This document shows, in pieces, positions 15,769-24,179 of a stretch of DNA of 64,000 nucleotides. The DNA is from Donghicola sp041224595 (lineage in GTDB: Bacteria; Pseudomonadota; Alphaproteobacteria; Rhodobacterales; Rhodobacteraceae). Numbering within the stretch: the first letter of the stretch is position 1; the number at the start of each line of letters is the position of its first letter. The translations under genes and the position numbers were made by a program. The notes under the pieces were generated by a model. It had not been told where the DNA came from. It worked only from the letters and a program-made list of their open reading frames with translations, and did no database searches. The stretch is from assembly GCF_041224595.1 (NCBI RefSeq), contig NZ_JBGFGN010000157.1, positions 248,001 to 312,000 on the forward strand. The letters run 5' to 3'.

Positions 15769-16542
15769 CTATGCCGTCAGCTTTTGCGGTCTGCGGTGGG
15801 CGTGCCACGCCGCCAATGCCTCGCCGAACGCTTGGAAGAGCGGACGTGAGACCGGATCGTTCGCAGCGTTCCATTCGGGGTGCCATTGGACGGACATGGT
15901 GAAGCCCGGCGCATCCTTGACATAGATGGCTTCGGGCGTGCCGTCGGGGGCGTAACCGTCGATGACAATGCGCTGTCCAGCGTCCTTGATCCCTTGGCCG
16001 TGCAAGGTGTTCGTCATCACTTTTTGCGCGCCCATGAGGCGGTGGAACGGGCCGCCTTGGGTAAAGCTGACCTCGTGGCGCAGGGCGAACTTTTCTTCGA
16101 TCGTGCCATCAGGAGGCATGCGGTGGTTGTCCCGTCCCGGCAGGTCGCGGATTTCAGGATAGAGAGAGCCACCCATCGCCACGTTCACCTCTTGGAAACC
16201 ACGGCAAATGCCCAAAACGGGCTGACCGCGTTCGACGCAGGCCCGCACCAAAGGCAAGGTGATCGCATCACGCGCGCGGTCGGGCGTGCCGTGGGCTTCG
16301 GTCCAAGTTTCCCCGTATTCTTCGGGGTGGACGTTCGGTCGCCCGCCGGTCAAAAGAAAGCCGTCGCACGCCTCCATCAAATCGCAGACGGACACATAGC
16401 GCGGATCGGCGGGCACGATCAGCGGGATCGCGCGACACACATCGGCGACGGCCTCTGAATTCATGGTGCCTCCGGCGTGGACCGGATAGCTGGTGTCCAG
16501 CAGGGCGTGGTTTCCAATGATGCCGACAACGGGCCGGGACAT
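15769..16542 (-). CDS. Gamma-glutamyl-gamma-aminobutyrate hydrolase family (class I glutamine amidotransferase)
   Basis: A 257-residue PuuD-like hydrolase. The nucleophile elbow VLGICRGFQEVNVAMGG contains Cys113, and the catalytic His221/Glu223 lie in VQWHPEWN. GFLLTGGRPNVHPEEYG (about 61) supplies the oxyanion region. Relatives hydrolyse gamma-glutamyl-GABA during putrescine use, or related gamma-glutamyl amides. No puu genes or glutamine synthetase-like ligase are adjacent, so the substrate is inferred from the family only. AGGAAC precedes the ATG at 16542. Confidence 0.92.
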   Translation of the reverse strand: MSRPVVGIIGNHALLDTSYPVHAGGTMNSEAVADVCRAIPLIVPADPRYVSVCDLMEACDGFLLTGGRPNVHPEEYGETWTEAHGTPDRARDAITLPLVRACVERGQPVLGICRGFQEVNVAMGGSLYPEIRDLPGRDNHRMPPDGTIEEKFALRHEVSFTQGGPFHRLMGAQKVMTNTLHGQGIKDAGQRIVIDGYAPDGTPEAIYVKDAPGFTMSVQWHPEWNAANDPVSRPLFQAFGEALAAWHAHRRPQKLTA

Positions 16543-16619
16543 AGTGTTCCTCCGATTGGGTCAAAAGAAAGATAGGCTTTTCGGCGGCACTAAGAAAGTG
16601 CGCAAGTAAAGGGTGGGCT

Positions 16620-16997
16620 GTGCAAGGATTTTCCAGACTTTTGGACGTGACGCCGGAAACTTGGGCAGTGATCGCCTATTTGGCGGTGAACGGCCTGACG
16701 TTTCTGCTGTTCGGCTGGGACAAACTGCGCGCCATTCTGAAAAATCGCCGCACACCGGAATTTCGCCTGCTTTTTCTAGCCTTTATCGGCGGCAGTGTTG
16801 GGGCCAAAGCGGGTCAGAAAGTGTTCACCCACAAGACGACGAAACAACCCTTTGCCCGCCGTTTGAACCGCATCTGCGCGTTCCATCTGGTTTTACTGGC
16901 GCTCTGGGGTCTGGCCAGCTTTGGGGCGTTCGGACCGGCACCGATCCGAGCAATAGCGGACCTCGTCCCAGACCTTCGCCCATTTCTTACGCCATGA
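16620..16997 (+). CDS. DUF1294 family membrane protein
   Basis: A 125-residue inner-membrane protein with the DUF1294 signatures VNGLTFLLFGWDKLRA and RTPEFRLLFLAFIGGSVGAKAGQKVFTHKT; about three hydrophobic helices are visible. The role of the family is unknown. The start is GTG at 16620 with AGGGTGG upstream. The final 105 nt run antisense to the conserved C-terminal half of the convergent DUF2256 gene. Confidence 0.82.
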   Translation: MQGFSRLLDVTPETWAVIAYLAVNGLTFLLFGWDKLRAILKNRRTPEFRLLFLAFIGGSVGAKAGQKVFTHKTTKQPFARRLNRICAFHLVLLALWGLASFGAFGPAPIRAIADLVPDLRPFLTP

Positions 16998-17063
16998 GAA
17001 CGGGCGCCCACAGATAACGCAGGTTTTCGAGGGCAGATCGGATTTGCGGCGCATCTTGGCCAT
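16893..17063 (-). CDS. DUF2256 zinc-ribbon-like small protein
   Basis: A 56-residue basic protein with two CxxC/CxxxC-type pairs: KTCVICGRPFSWRKKWAKVW and DEVRYCSDRCRSERP. This is the DUF2256 pattern, a probable zinc-binding knuckle. Its ATG (17063) lies 2 nt after the stop of the cryptochrome/photolyase gene, so the two are co-translated. The same pairing suggests a role linked to the flavoprotein, but none is established by the sequence. Confidence 0.85.
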   Translation of the reverse strand: MAKMRRKSDLPSKTCVICGRPFSWRKKWAKVWDEVRYCSDRCRSERPKAGQTPERQ

Positions 17064-17065
17064 GG

Positions 17066-18550
17066 TCACAGGTCCAAGGACATCTGGCGGGAATCGCCGC
17101 CGCGTTTGCGCGAGCTGCGGTCGTTGACGAACCGGCGGGCACTGTCCTGACGGCTGGCGTGGCGCTCGATCACGCGGGCGGCGGCAGGGGCGTGACCTGC
17201 ATCGCGCCGGATCGCCCAGATGCGATCGCGGGCAGCGCGCGCAGCGGCAGGGACGTCCACCACAGGCGCGGGATAGGCCAGCTTCGCCGCGCCCTCCCAC
17301 TTCCACGGCTCTTGAAGCAGGGCATCGGGTACAGCAGCCAATTCCGGCAGCCACCGGCGGGTAAACGTGCCAGTGGGGTCCTGATCATGCCCCTGCTTGA
17401 TCGGGTTATAAATGCGGGGCGTGTTGATGCCCGTGGTCCCCGACTGCATCTGGACCTGAGACCAGTGGATCCCCGGCTCGTAATCGGTGAACTGCCGCGC
17501 CAGATGGGCCCCCGTGTGCCGCCAATCCAGCCAAAGGTGATAGCTGGCCACCGCCATCACCATCGATCGCATCCGGAAGTTCAGCCACCCTGTCGCGGCC
17601 AGCGACCGCATGCAGGCGTCCAGAAACGGCAACCCCGTCTCCCCCCGCTCCCATGCGCGGCGCAGAGTCGGGTCGTCCTCTCGCAAACCTTGGTAGGCGG
17701 GGTGCATGGCGCGGTATTCGATCGCGGGCTCATCCTCGAGCTTCTGCATGAAGTGGTCCCGCCACGCGAGCCGCGATTCGAACGCCCGAAGTGACCCTTT
17801 CCACCCGCCAACAGCGGTCTTCTTGCGCACCGCGCCCGCTGCCTCGGCCTCTCGGGCAGACAGTGTCCCCCACGCCAAATGCGGCGAGATCCGCGAACAG
17901 GCGACGGCCCCTTGCAAAGGCGTCGACATCTGCCGCTGATAGTGCTCTCCGCGCACGCTGAGGAAACTGTCCAGCAGGGCCAACCCTTCGGACCGCCCGC
18001 CCTTTTGCCGATCGGGGCAAGGATCGACGAGGCCCAGATCAGGCATCGGATCAGACACTGCCGCAATCCCGCGCAGACCCACAGGCGCAGGCAGGACATC
18101 CTGCCCCATAAAGCGGTCCCGCAGACCCGCCCAGCCATTGCGCGAGGTCAACCGCCGCACGACGCCGGTCTGGGGCAATTCCGTGAACTGAACACCAGCC
18201 CCCCGCGCCCAAGCGCCGACCCGCAGATCGCGGGCATAGGTCCAGCCATTGCCGATCTCTTCGTGGGCGACGACCTCTGTGACCTTGTGCCGGACCCGCA
18301 AATCCTCCAGCACATCCACCGCGTCCCCCACACGTACACAAAGAGCCACACCCAGCCTCTTCAAGGCTACATGCAGCTCTCTCAAACTCTCTAAAACGAA
18401 TGCCCATTGGCGACCGGACGCATCGCTCTGCGCCCAGAGTTCCGGTTCAACGATATACAGGGCCAATACGTCGCCCCGCGCCGCCGCATAGGTCAGCGCA
18501 GGGTGGTCAACAACCCGTAAATCCCTTTTGAACCAGACAATTGCGGCCAA
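17066..18550 (-). CDS. Cryptochrome/photolyase family flavoprotein
   Basis: A 494-residue protein with the N-terminal alpha/beta photolyase domain (VWFKRDLRVVDHPAL, LYIVEPELW, VAHEEIGNGWTYARD) and the C-terminal helical FAD domain. In the latter, LDACMRSLAATGWLNFRMRSM (about 318), HWSQVQMQSGTTGIN and RIYNPIKQGHDQDPTG line the FAD pocket. Such proteins repair pyrimidine dimers or sense blue light; which applies here cannot be decided from the motifs. The lysine/arginine-rich tail after residue 450 is probably disordered. It is followed 2 nt later by DUF2256. Confidence 0.88.
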   Translation of the reverse strand: MAAIVWFKRDLRVVDHPALTYAAARGDVLALYIVEPELWAQSDASGRQWAFVLESLRELHVALKRLGVALCVRVGDAVDVLEDLRVRHKVTEVVAHEEIGNGWTYARDLRVGAWARGAGVQFTELPQTGVVRRLTSRNGWAGLRDRFMGQDVLPAPVGLRGIAAVSDPMPDLGLVDPCPDRQKGGRSEGLALLDSFLSVRGEHYQRQMSTPLQGAVACSRISPHLAWGTLSAREAEAAGAVRKKTAVGGWKGSLRAFESRLAWRDHFMQKLEDEPAIEYRAMHPAYQGLREDDPTLRRAWERGETGLPFLDACMRSLAATGWLNFRMRSMVMAVASYHLWLDWRHTGAHLARQFTDYEPGIHWSQVQMQSGTTGINTPRIYNPIKQGHDQDPTGTFTRRWLPELAAVPDALLQEPWKWEGAAKLAYPAPVVDVPAAARAARDRIWAIRRDAGHAPAAARVIERHASRQDSARRFVNDRSSRKRGGDSRQMSLDL

Positions 18551-18561
18551 CAGGCCCCCCG

Positions 18562-18759
18562 TTATTCTTCGACGCCAACAGCAGAGGGGGCAGTGTCAGA
18601 CGGCGCGCCATCTTCGGCGACTTTCTCGTTCGCGCCAACAGAAACCATGACGATCACCAACAGAAGCGCGACCCCGAAAACACCGGCGGCACCGATGCCC
18701 CACAAAGAGGGTTTATGTTGCTTCTTCTGGCGGTCAAGGTTGGTGTCCGGTGCAGACAT
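18562..18759 (-). CDS. Small single-pass membrane protein (65 aa)
   Basis: A 65-residue protein with a basic N-terminus (MSAPDTNLDRQKKQHKPSLW), one membrane helix (IGAAGVFGVALLLVIVMVSVG) and a short acidic C-terminus ending SAVGVEE. AAAGGAGAA lies 8 nt before the ATG at 18759. No family is recognised. It is divergent from pepN and carries an ECF-like promoter box 46 nt upstream, similar to those before the Pmp3-like and Ala-rich genes, which suggests an envelope-stress connection. Confidence 0.75.
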   Translation of the reverse strand: MSAPDTNLDRQKKQHKPSLWGIGAAGVFGVALLLVIVMVSVGANEKVAEDGAPSDTAPSAVGVEE

Positions 18760-18805
18760 GAGAAAATTCTCCTTTGTTCGGTGTTGGTGGTTCCATTCCA
18801 CAAAA

Positions 18806-18832
18806 CAACACATAGAGTCGGGGTCAGGTTCC
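18806..18832 (-). promoter_or_regulatory. Putative ECF sigma-factor promoter (GGAACC-N16-TGTTG)
   Basis: On the minus strand GGAACC (18832-18827) is followed after 16 nt by TGTTG (18810-18806), upstream of the 65-residue membrane protein gene. The -10 half has one mismatch to CGTTG. Confidence 0.4.
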
Positions 18833-18864
18833 ACACTCGAACCCAAAAGACTTTAGGAGACGCG

Positions 18865-21417
18865 ATGAAAGACGCTGCCCCCCAGACATTCTATTTGTCC
18901 GACTACACGCCCCCCGCGTTCCTGATCGACGAGGTCAGCCTGACCTTCCGACTGGCGCCAGAGGCAACCCGCGTTATCAGCCGCATCCACTTTGTGCCCA
19001 ACCCCGACACCACCGATCGCAGCTTCTTTTTGCATGGCGAACAGCTGAAATTGATCAGCGCCAAGATTGATGGCCACGACGCCAATCCGACCCTGACCCC
19101 CCATGGCCTGACCGCCGAGGTGCCGGACCACGAATTCACGTGGGAAGCCGAGGTCGAGATCAGCCCCGCCACCAACACCGCGCTCGAGGGGCTCTATATG
19201 TCGAACGGCATGTACTGCACCCAGTGCGAGGCCGAGGGCTTTCGCAAGATCACCTACTATCCCGACCGCCCCGACGTGATGGCCCCCTTCCACGTGCGGA
19301 TCGAGGGCGACCTGCCCGTCCTTCTGTCCAACGGGAACCCGGTAGATCAGGGCGAGGGCTGGGCCGAATGGTCCGACCCGTGGCCCAAACCCGCCTACCT
19401 CTTTGCTCTGGTTGCGGGCGATCTGCGCGCCACCAGCGGCACCTTTACCACGCGCTCCGGCAACGAGGTGGCCCTGAACCTGTGGGTCCGTCCGGGGGAC
19501 GAGGGCAAAACCGAATTCGGGCTCCAAGCCCTGAAGGATTCGATGAAGTGGGACGAGGATGTTTACGGGCGTGAATACGACCTCGACCTCTTTAACATCG
19601 TGGCCGTGCACGATTTCAACATGGGCGCGATGGAGAACAAGGGGCTGAACATCTTCAACTCCTCTGCCGTTCTGGCCAGCCCCGAAACCTCGACCGACGC
19701 CAATTTCGAACGGATCGAAGGCATCATCGCCCACGAATACTTCCACAACTGGACCGGCAACCGCATCACCTGCCGCGACTGGTTCCAGCTCTGTCTGAAA
19801 GAGGGCCTGACTGTCTTCCGAGACCAGCAGTTCACCTCGGACATGCGCAGCGAACCGGTGAAACGGATCAGCGACGTGCTAATGCTGCGCGCTCGCCAAT
19901 TCCGAGAGGACGCAGGCCCCCTCGCCCACAACGTGCGCCCTGAATCCTATCAGGAAATCAATAACTTTTACACCGCGACTGTGTATGAGAAGGGCGCCGA
20001 AGTCATCGGGATGCTCTATCGTCTGGTAGGCGAGACGGACTACTACCGCGCGCTCGACATGTACTTCCAGCGCCACGACGGGCAGGCCTGCACCATCGAA
20101 GACTGGATCGCAGTGTTCGAGGATGCCACAGGCCGCGACCTGACCCAATTCAAGCGCTGGTACACGCAGGCGGGCACCCCCCACCTGACCGTGACCGAGG
20201 AATGGGTGAACGGCACATACAACTTGTACTTCAAGCAAGAGACCAAGCCCACCCCCGGCCAGCCCGACAAACAGCCGCTGGTCATCCCCATCGCCGTCGG
20301 CCTCTTGGCCCATGACGGCTCCGAAATCGTGCCGACGACGCTGCTGGAAATGACCGAGGCCGAGCAGACATTCAGCTTTGACGGCCTGACCGAACGCCCC
20401 ATCCCCTCGATCCTGCGGGAATTCAGCGCGCCCGTGGTCCTGCACCGCGACACCAACAATCAGGAACGCGCGTTCCTCTTGGCGCACGACACCGATCCCT
20501 TCAACAAGTGGGAGGCGGGCCGCGCGCTGGCCAAGGACGTGCTGGTGCGCATGATCACCAAAGGGACCAAGCCCGACACAGGCTTCCTTGACGCGCTACG
20601 CCAGATGGCCCTCGACGACACCCAAGACCCCGCCTTCCGCGCCTTGGCCATGGCGCTGCCGTCCCAAGACGATATCGCGCAGACCCTGTATGCCAGCGGT
20701 GTGACCCCCGATCCCATGGCGATCTATGGGGCGGTCAAAACCCTGTCCCGCGCCATCGCCGAACACATGAAGGACGATCTGCCCGCCCTGCTGGCCGCCA
20801 ACACGGTCACCGAACCCTACCTGCCCAACGCCGAGCAATCGGGCAAGCGCGCGCTGGCGAACACCGCTCTGTCCCTGCTGTCCAAGCTCGACAATGGCGC
20901 GGCGGCACAGGCCCAGTATGACGCAGCGGACAACATGACCCAGCAGCTGTCGGCCCTGTCCTGCCTGATCCGCGCAGGGGCTGGCGCCGACGCGCTCGCC
21001 AAGTTTGAACAGCAGTGGCACGGCGACCGTCTGGTCATGGACAAATGGTTCGGCCTTCAGGTCATGCTGGCAGAGCCAGAGGACGCCGCACAGGTCGCCC
21101 AGACCCTGACCGAACGCGCCGACTTCGACATGAAGAACCCCAACCGCTTCCGCGCGGTCTTTGGCGCGCTGGCCGGAAACCCTGCCGGATTCCACCATCC
21201 CTCGGGCGACGGCTACCGGACCATGGCCGACTGGCTGATCAAACTGGACACGGTGAATCCCCAGACCACCGCCCGCATGTGCAGCGCGTTCGACACGTGG
21301 AAACGCTATGACGCCGACCGTCAGGCCATGATTCGCGACCAGCTGGAACGCATTGCTGCAAAACCCGACCTGTCCCGCGACGTAACAGAGATGGTTGAAC
21401 GTATTATGGCGGCATAA
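18865..21417 (+). CDS. pepN: Aminopeptidase N (M1 family)
   Basis: An 850-residue cytoplasmic zinc aminopeptidase that removes N-terminal residues from peptides. The substrate-binding motif GAMENKGLN is near residue 254. The zinc motif is HEYFHNW (from H290), with the third ligand glutamate in LKEGLTVFRDQQF 19 residues after the second histidine. The C-terminal ARM-like domain of about 400 residues is complete (DUF3458-type). Length compares with E. coli PepN (870). The ATG at 18865 has TAGGAGA 5 nt upstream; the longer frame to 18541 is antisense to the small membrane gene. Confidence 0.97.
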   Translation: MKDAAPQTFYLSDYTPPAFLIDEVSLTFRLAPEATRVISRIHFVPNPDTTDRSFFLHGEQLKLISAKIDGHDANPTLTPHGLTAEVPDHEFTWEAEVEISPATNTALEGLYMSNGMYCTQCEAEGFRKITYYPDRPDVMAPFHVRIEGDLPVLLSNGNPVDQGEGWAEWSDPWPKPAYLFALVAGDLRATSGTFTTRSGNEVALNLWVRPGDEGKTEFGLQALKDSMKWDEDVYGREYDLDLFNIVAVHDFNMGAMENKGLNIFNSSAVLASPETSTDANFERIEGIIAHEYFHNWTGNRITCRDWFQLCLKEGLTVFRDQQFTSDMRSEPVKRISDVLMLRARQFREDAGPLAHNVRPESYQEINNFYTATVYEKGAEVIGMLYRLVGETDYYRALDMYFQRHDGQACTIEDWIAVFEDATGRDLTQFKRWYTQAGTPHLTVTEEWVNGTYNLYFKQETKPTPGQPDKQPLVIPIAVGLLAHDGSEIVPTTLLEMTEAEQTFSFDGLTERPIPSILREFSAPVVLHRDTNNQERAFLLAHDTDPFNKWEAGRALAKDVLVRMITKGTKPDTGFLDALRQMALDDTQDPAFRALAMALPSQDDIAQTLYASGVTPDPMAIYGAVKTLSRAIAEHMKDDLPALLAANTVTEPYLPNAEQSGKRALANTALSLLSKLDNGAAAQAQYDAADNMTQQLSALSCLIRAGAGADALAKFEQQWHGDRLVMDKWFGLQVMLAEPEDAAQVAQTLTERADFDMKNPNRFRAVFGALAGNPAGFHHPSGDGYRTMADWLIKLDTVNPQTTARMCSAFDTWKRYDADRQAMIRDQLERIAAKPDLSRDVTEMVERIMAA

Positions 21418-21532
21418 CCTCGCCCACGGCGGGCAAATCGCGGCACAGCGCTTTGCCCGTCACATCATTTTGACTAGCCTAGGAAACAATCGTCTCACTT
21501 CGCGGTTGTCACATTACCTTCAAGAATTTCTG

Positions 21533-22417
21533 GTGTCTGAATTGGACATGAAAGATCGCATTGACCCTCTGATTTCGGAACGCGCCCCTTGGCTGTTCGC
21601 AGACCGCCCCGGCACCCGTGTGGCGCGGGGCCTTCTGAATTCCATGCTCAGCTATGACCGCACCATCCGCATCGGCGAGCATGTCCAGAACATGCCCGCC
21701 CCGCAGATCATGGAGCATATGGCCAGCCTCTTAGCCCGCGACGTCGAAGCCTCTGGCCTGCACAATATCCCCGCCTCGGGCCCTGCCCTGATCGTGGCGA
21801 ACCACCCCACGGGGATCGCAGACGGGATCATCCTGCAGCACGTGATCCAGAACGTCCGCGATGATGCGTATTTCTACGCCAACTCGGACATCCTGCGCAT
21901 CCTGCCCCAGTTCGACGCGATGATCGCCCCCGTCGAATGGCGCAAGGACAAACGCAGCCACGGCAAAACCCGCGAAACCATGGCCTATACCCGCAAGGCC
22001 GTGGACGCAGGCCGCCTTGGGGTAATCTTCCCCTCGGGCCGTCTGGCAAAGCGTCGCAAACTGAAATTACACGAACGCCCGTGGATGGCCTCTGCCGCGA
22101 TGATCGCGCGCAAGTTCGATCTGCCCGTCATTCCGGTGAACATCCGCGCCCGCAACTCGGCGCTGTTCTATCTGTTCGACTTCATCCACCCGACCCTGCG
22201 CGACATCACCCTGTTCCACGAGACCCTGAACAAGCACCGCCAGCCCTTCCGCATCACCGTGGGCGAGCCGATCTCGGCCAAGGCGCTGCCTGTCAAATCC
22301 GAAGAGGGCATCGAAATGCTGCGCGAGGCCACGCTGGCCTTGGGCGGCCGCTATGCCCCCACGGTTGATCTGGTGCAGAACACCCGCCGCCCGAAATGGG
22401 TGAAACAGCTGGGCTAA
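21533..22417 (+). CDS. PlsC-like lysophospholipid/glycerophosphate acyltransferase
   Basis: About 294 residues from GTG (21533), or 289 from ATG (21548); neither start has a strong ribosome binding site. The acyltransferase block 1 is ALIVANHPTGIADG, where His and Asp are five residues apart rather than the usual four. Block 3 is GVIFPSGRLAKRRKLK, in place of FPEGTRS, and block 4 is LPVIPVNIRARNS. It would transfer an acyl chain in membrane-lipid synthesis at the inner membrane. The 5' end follows pepN closely, so co-transcription is likely. The exact acceptor is unknown. Confidence 0.85.
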   Translation: MSELDMKDRIDPLISERAPWLFADRPGTRVARGLLNSMLSYDRTIRIGEHVQNMPAPQIMEHMASLLARDVEASGLHNIPASGPALIVANHPTGIADGIILQHVIQNVRDDAYFYANSDILRILPQFDAMIAPVEWRKDKRSHGKTRETMAYTRKAVDAGRLGVIFPSGRLAKRRKLKLHERPWMASAAMIARKFDLPVIPVNIRARNSALFYLFDFIHPTLRDITLFHETLNKHRQPFRITVGEPISAKALPVKSEEGIEMLREATLALGGRYAPTVDLVQNTRRPKWVKQLG

Positions 22418-22533
22418 CACGGGCCACAAACCACAGCGCCCGTTGATCCCCCCGCACGCATGGGCTAATCCCTCTGGCAACAGCAGGCGCATCCGCGCCT
22501 CCCATTGGATTCCGTTAGCCAAACGAGGCCCCC

Positions 22534-24045
22534 ATGCTTGATCTGACCTTCGAGCCCCCGAAACCCAAAGTCATCGCCGGTGCCAAATACGATTGGGAAC
22601 TGGTCATCGGTCTTGAGGTGCACGCGCAGGTCAGCTCGAACGCGAAACTCTTCTCGGGCGCATCGACCAAATTCGGCAACGAACCGAACAGCAACGTGGC
22701 CTTCGTGGACGCGGCCATGCCCGGGATGCTGCCCGTGATCAACGAATTCTGCGTGGCCCAAGCGGTCCGCACCGGTCTGGGCATCAACGCCGAGATCAAC
22801 AAGTGGTCGGCCTTTGACCGCAAAAACTACTTCTACCCCGACCTGCCGCAGGGCTACCAGATCAGCCAGCTCTACCACCCCATCGTGGGCGAGGGCGAGA
22901 TCATCGTGGACATGGGCCCCGGTGTGGCCCGCAAGGTCCGCATCGAACGCATCCACCTCGAACAGGACGCGGGCAAGTCGATCCACGACATGGACCCCAA
23001 CATGTCCTTCGTGGACCTGAACCGCACCGGCGTCGCGCTGATGGAAATCGTCAGCCGCCCCGACATCCGTGGCCCCGAAGAGGCCGCCGCCTATGTGGGC
23101 AAACTGCGCCAGATCCTGCGCTACCTTGGCACCTGTGACGGCAACATGCAGAACGGCAACCTGCGCTGCGACGTGAACGTGTCGATCTGTCGTCAGGGCG
23201 CCTACGAGAAGTTCATTGAAACCGGCGACTTCGGCCACCTCGGCACCCGCTGCGAGATCAAGAACATGAACTCCATGCGCTTTATCCAGCAGGCCATCGA
23301 ATTCGAGGCACGCCGCCAGATCCAGATCGTCGAGGGCGGTGGCACAGTCGATCAGGAAACCCGTCTCTACGATCCGGACAAGGGCGAAACTCGCTCCATG
23401 CGCTCCAAGGAAGAGGCGCACGATTACCGCTACTTCCCCTGCCCCGATCTGCTGCCGCTGGAAATCGACGACAGCTTCATCGACGACATCCGCGACTCGC
23501 TGCCCGAACTGCCCGACCAGAAGAAAGCCCGCTTTGTCACCGAACTGGGCCTGTCGGAATACGACGCGTCCGTCCTGACCGCCGAGGTCGAGGCCGCCGA
23601 CTACTTCGAAGCTGTGGCCGCAGGCCGCGACGGCAAGCTGTCCGCGAACTGGGTCATCAACGAACTCTTTGGCCGCCTGAAAAAGGACGACAAGGACATA
23701 ACGGGCAGCCCCGTTTCGCCCGGACAACTGGGCAAGATCGTAGGCCTGATTTCCTCGGACGCCATCTCGGGCAAGATCGCCAAGGATCTGTTCGAAATCG
23801 TCTACACCGAAGGCGGCGACCCCGAAGCCATCGTCGAAGAGCGCGGCATGAAGCAGGTCACCGACACCGGCGCCATCGAGGCTGCGGTGATCGAAGTGAT
23901 CGAGGCCAACCCCGCGCAGGTCGAAAAGGCCAAAGCCAACCCCAAACTCGCGGGCTGGTTCGTGGGTCAGGTCATGAAAGCCACCGGCGGCAAGGCCAAC
24001 CCCAAGGCCGTCAACGAGCTGGTCATGGCCAAACTGGGCCTCTGA
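22534..24045 (+). CDS. gatB: Asp/Glu-tRNA(Asn/Gln) amidotransferase subunit B
   Basis: A 503-residue subunit of GatCAB, which converts Glu-tRNA(Gln) (and Asp-tRNA(Asn)) to the correctly amidated forms. LVIGLEVHAQVSSNAKLFSG (about 28), YPDLPQGYQISQLYHP (about 108) and RIHLEQDAGKSIHDM (about 142) form the GatB catalytic domain with its ATP-binding and metal residues. The C-terminal YqeY-like tail (GGKANPKAVNELVMAKLGL) is complete. GatA and GatC are not adjacent, a common arrangement in alphaproteobacteria. A terminator follows. Confidence 0.97.
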   Translation: MLDLTFEPPKPKVIAGAKYDWELVIGLEVHAQVSSNAKLFSGASTKFGNEPNSNVAFVDAAMPGMLPVINEFCVAQAVRTGLGINAEINKWSAFDRKNYFYPDLPQGYQISQLYHPIVGEGEIIVDMGPGVARKVRIERIHLEQDAGKSIHDMDPNMSFVDLNRTGVALMEIVSRPDIRGPEEAAAYVGKLRQILRYLGTCDGNMQNGNLRCDVNVSICRQGAYEKFIETGDFGHLGTRCEIKNMNSMRFIQQAIEFEARRQIQIVEGGGTVDQETRLYDPDKGETRSMRSKEEAHDYRYFPCPDLLPLEIDDSFIDDIRDSLPELPDQKKARFVTELGLSEYDASVLTAEVEAADYFEAVAAGRDGKLSANWVINELFGRLKKDDKDITGSPVSPGQLGKIVGLISSDAISGKIAKDLFEIVYTEGGDPEAIVEERGMKQVTDTGAIEAAVIEVIEANPAQVEKAKANPKLAGWFVGQVMKATGGKANPKAVNELVMAKLGL

Positions 24046-24069
24046 TTATTAGCGAAAGCTGGAAATGCG

Positions 24070-24100
24070 AAAGGCGCTCCATTCGGGGCGCCTTTGTTGT
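24070..24100 (+). terminator. Rho-independent terminator of gatB
   Basis: Eight-bp stem AAAGGCGC (24070-24077) / GCGCCTTT (24088-24095) followed by GTTGTTT. It lies 24 nt after the gatB stop. Confidence 0.85.
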
Positions 24101-24179
24101 TTGAAACGAACGAAAAATACGGCTTGCGCCCCGAAACACGCGCTCGCATAATTGGAGAGATAGATATCAAGAAAATGTA

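Noticed and set aside
22465..23727. 420-codon open frame on the minus strand
   Set aside because: Antisense to gatB; low-complexity translation without motifs.
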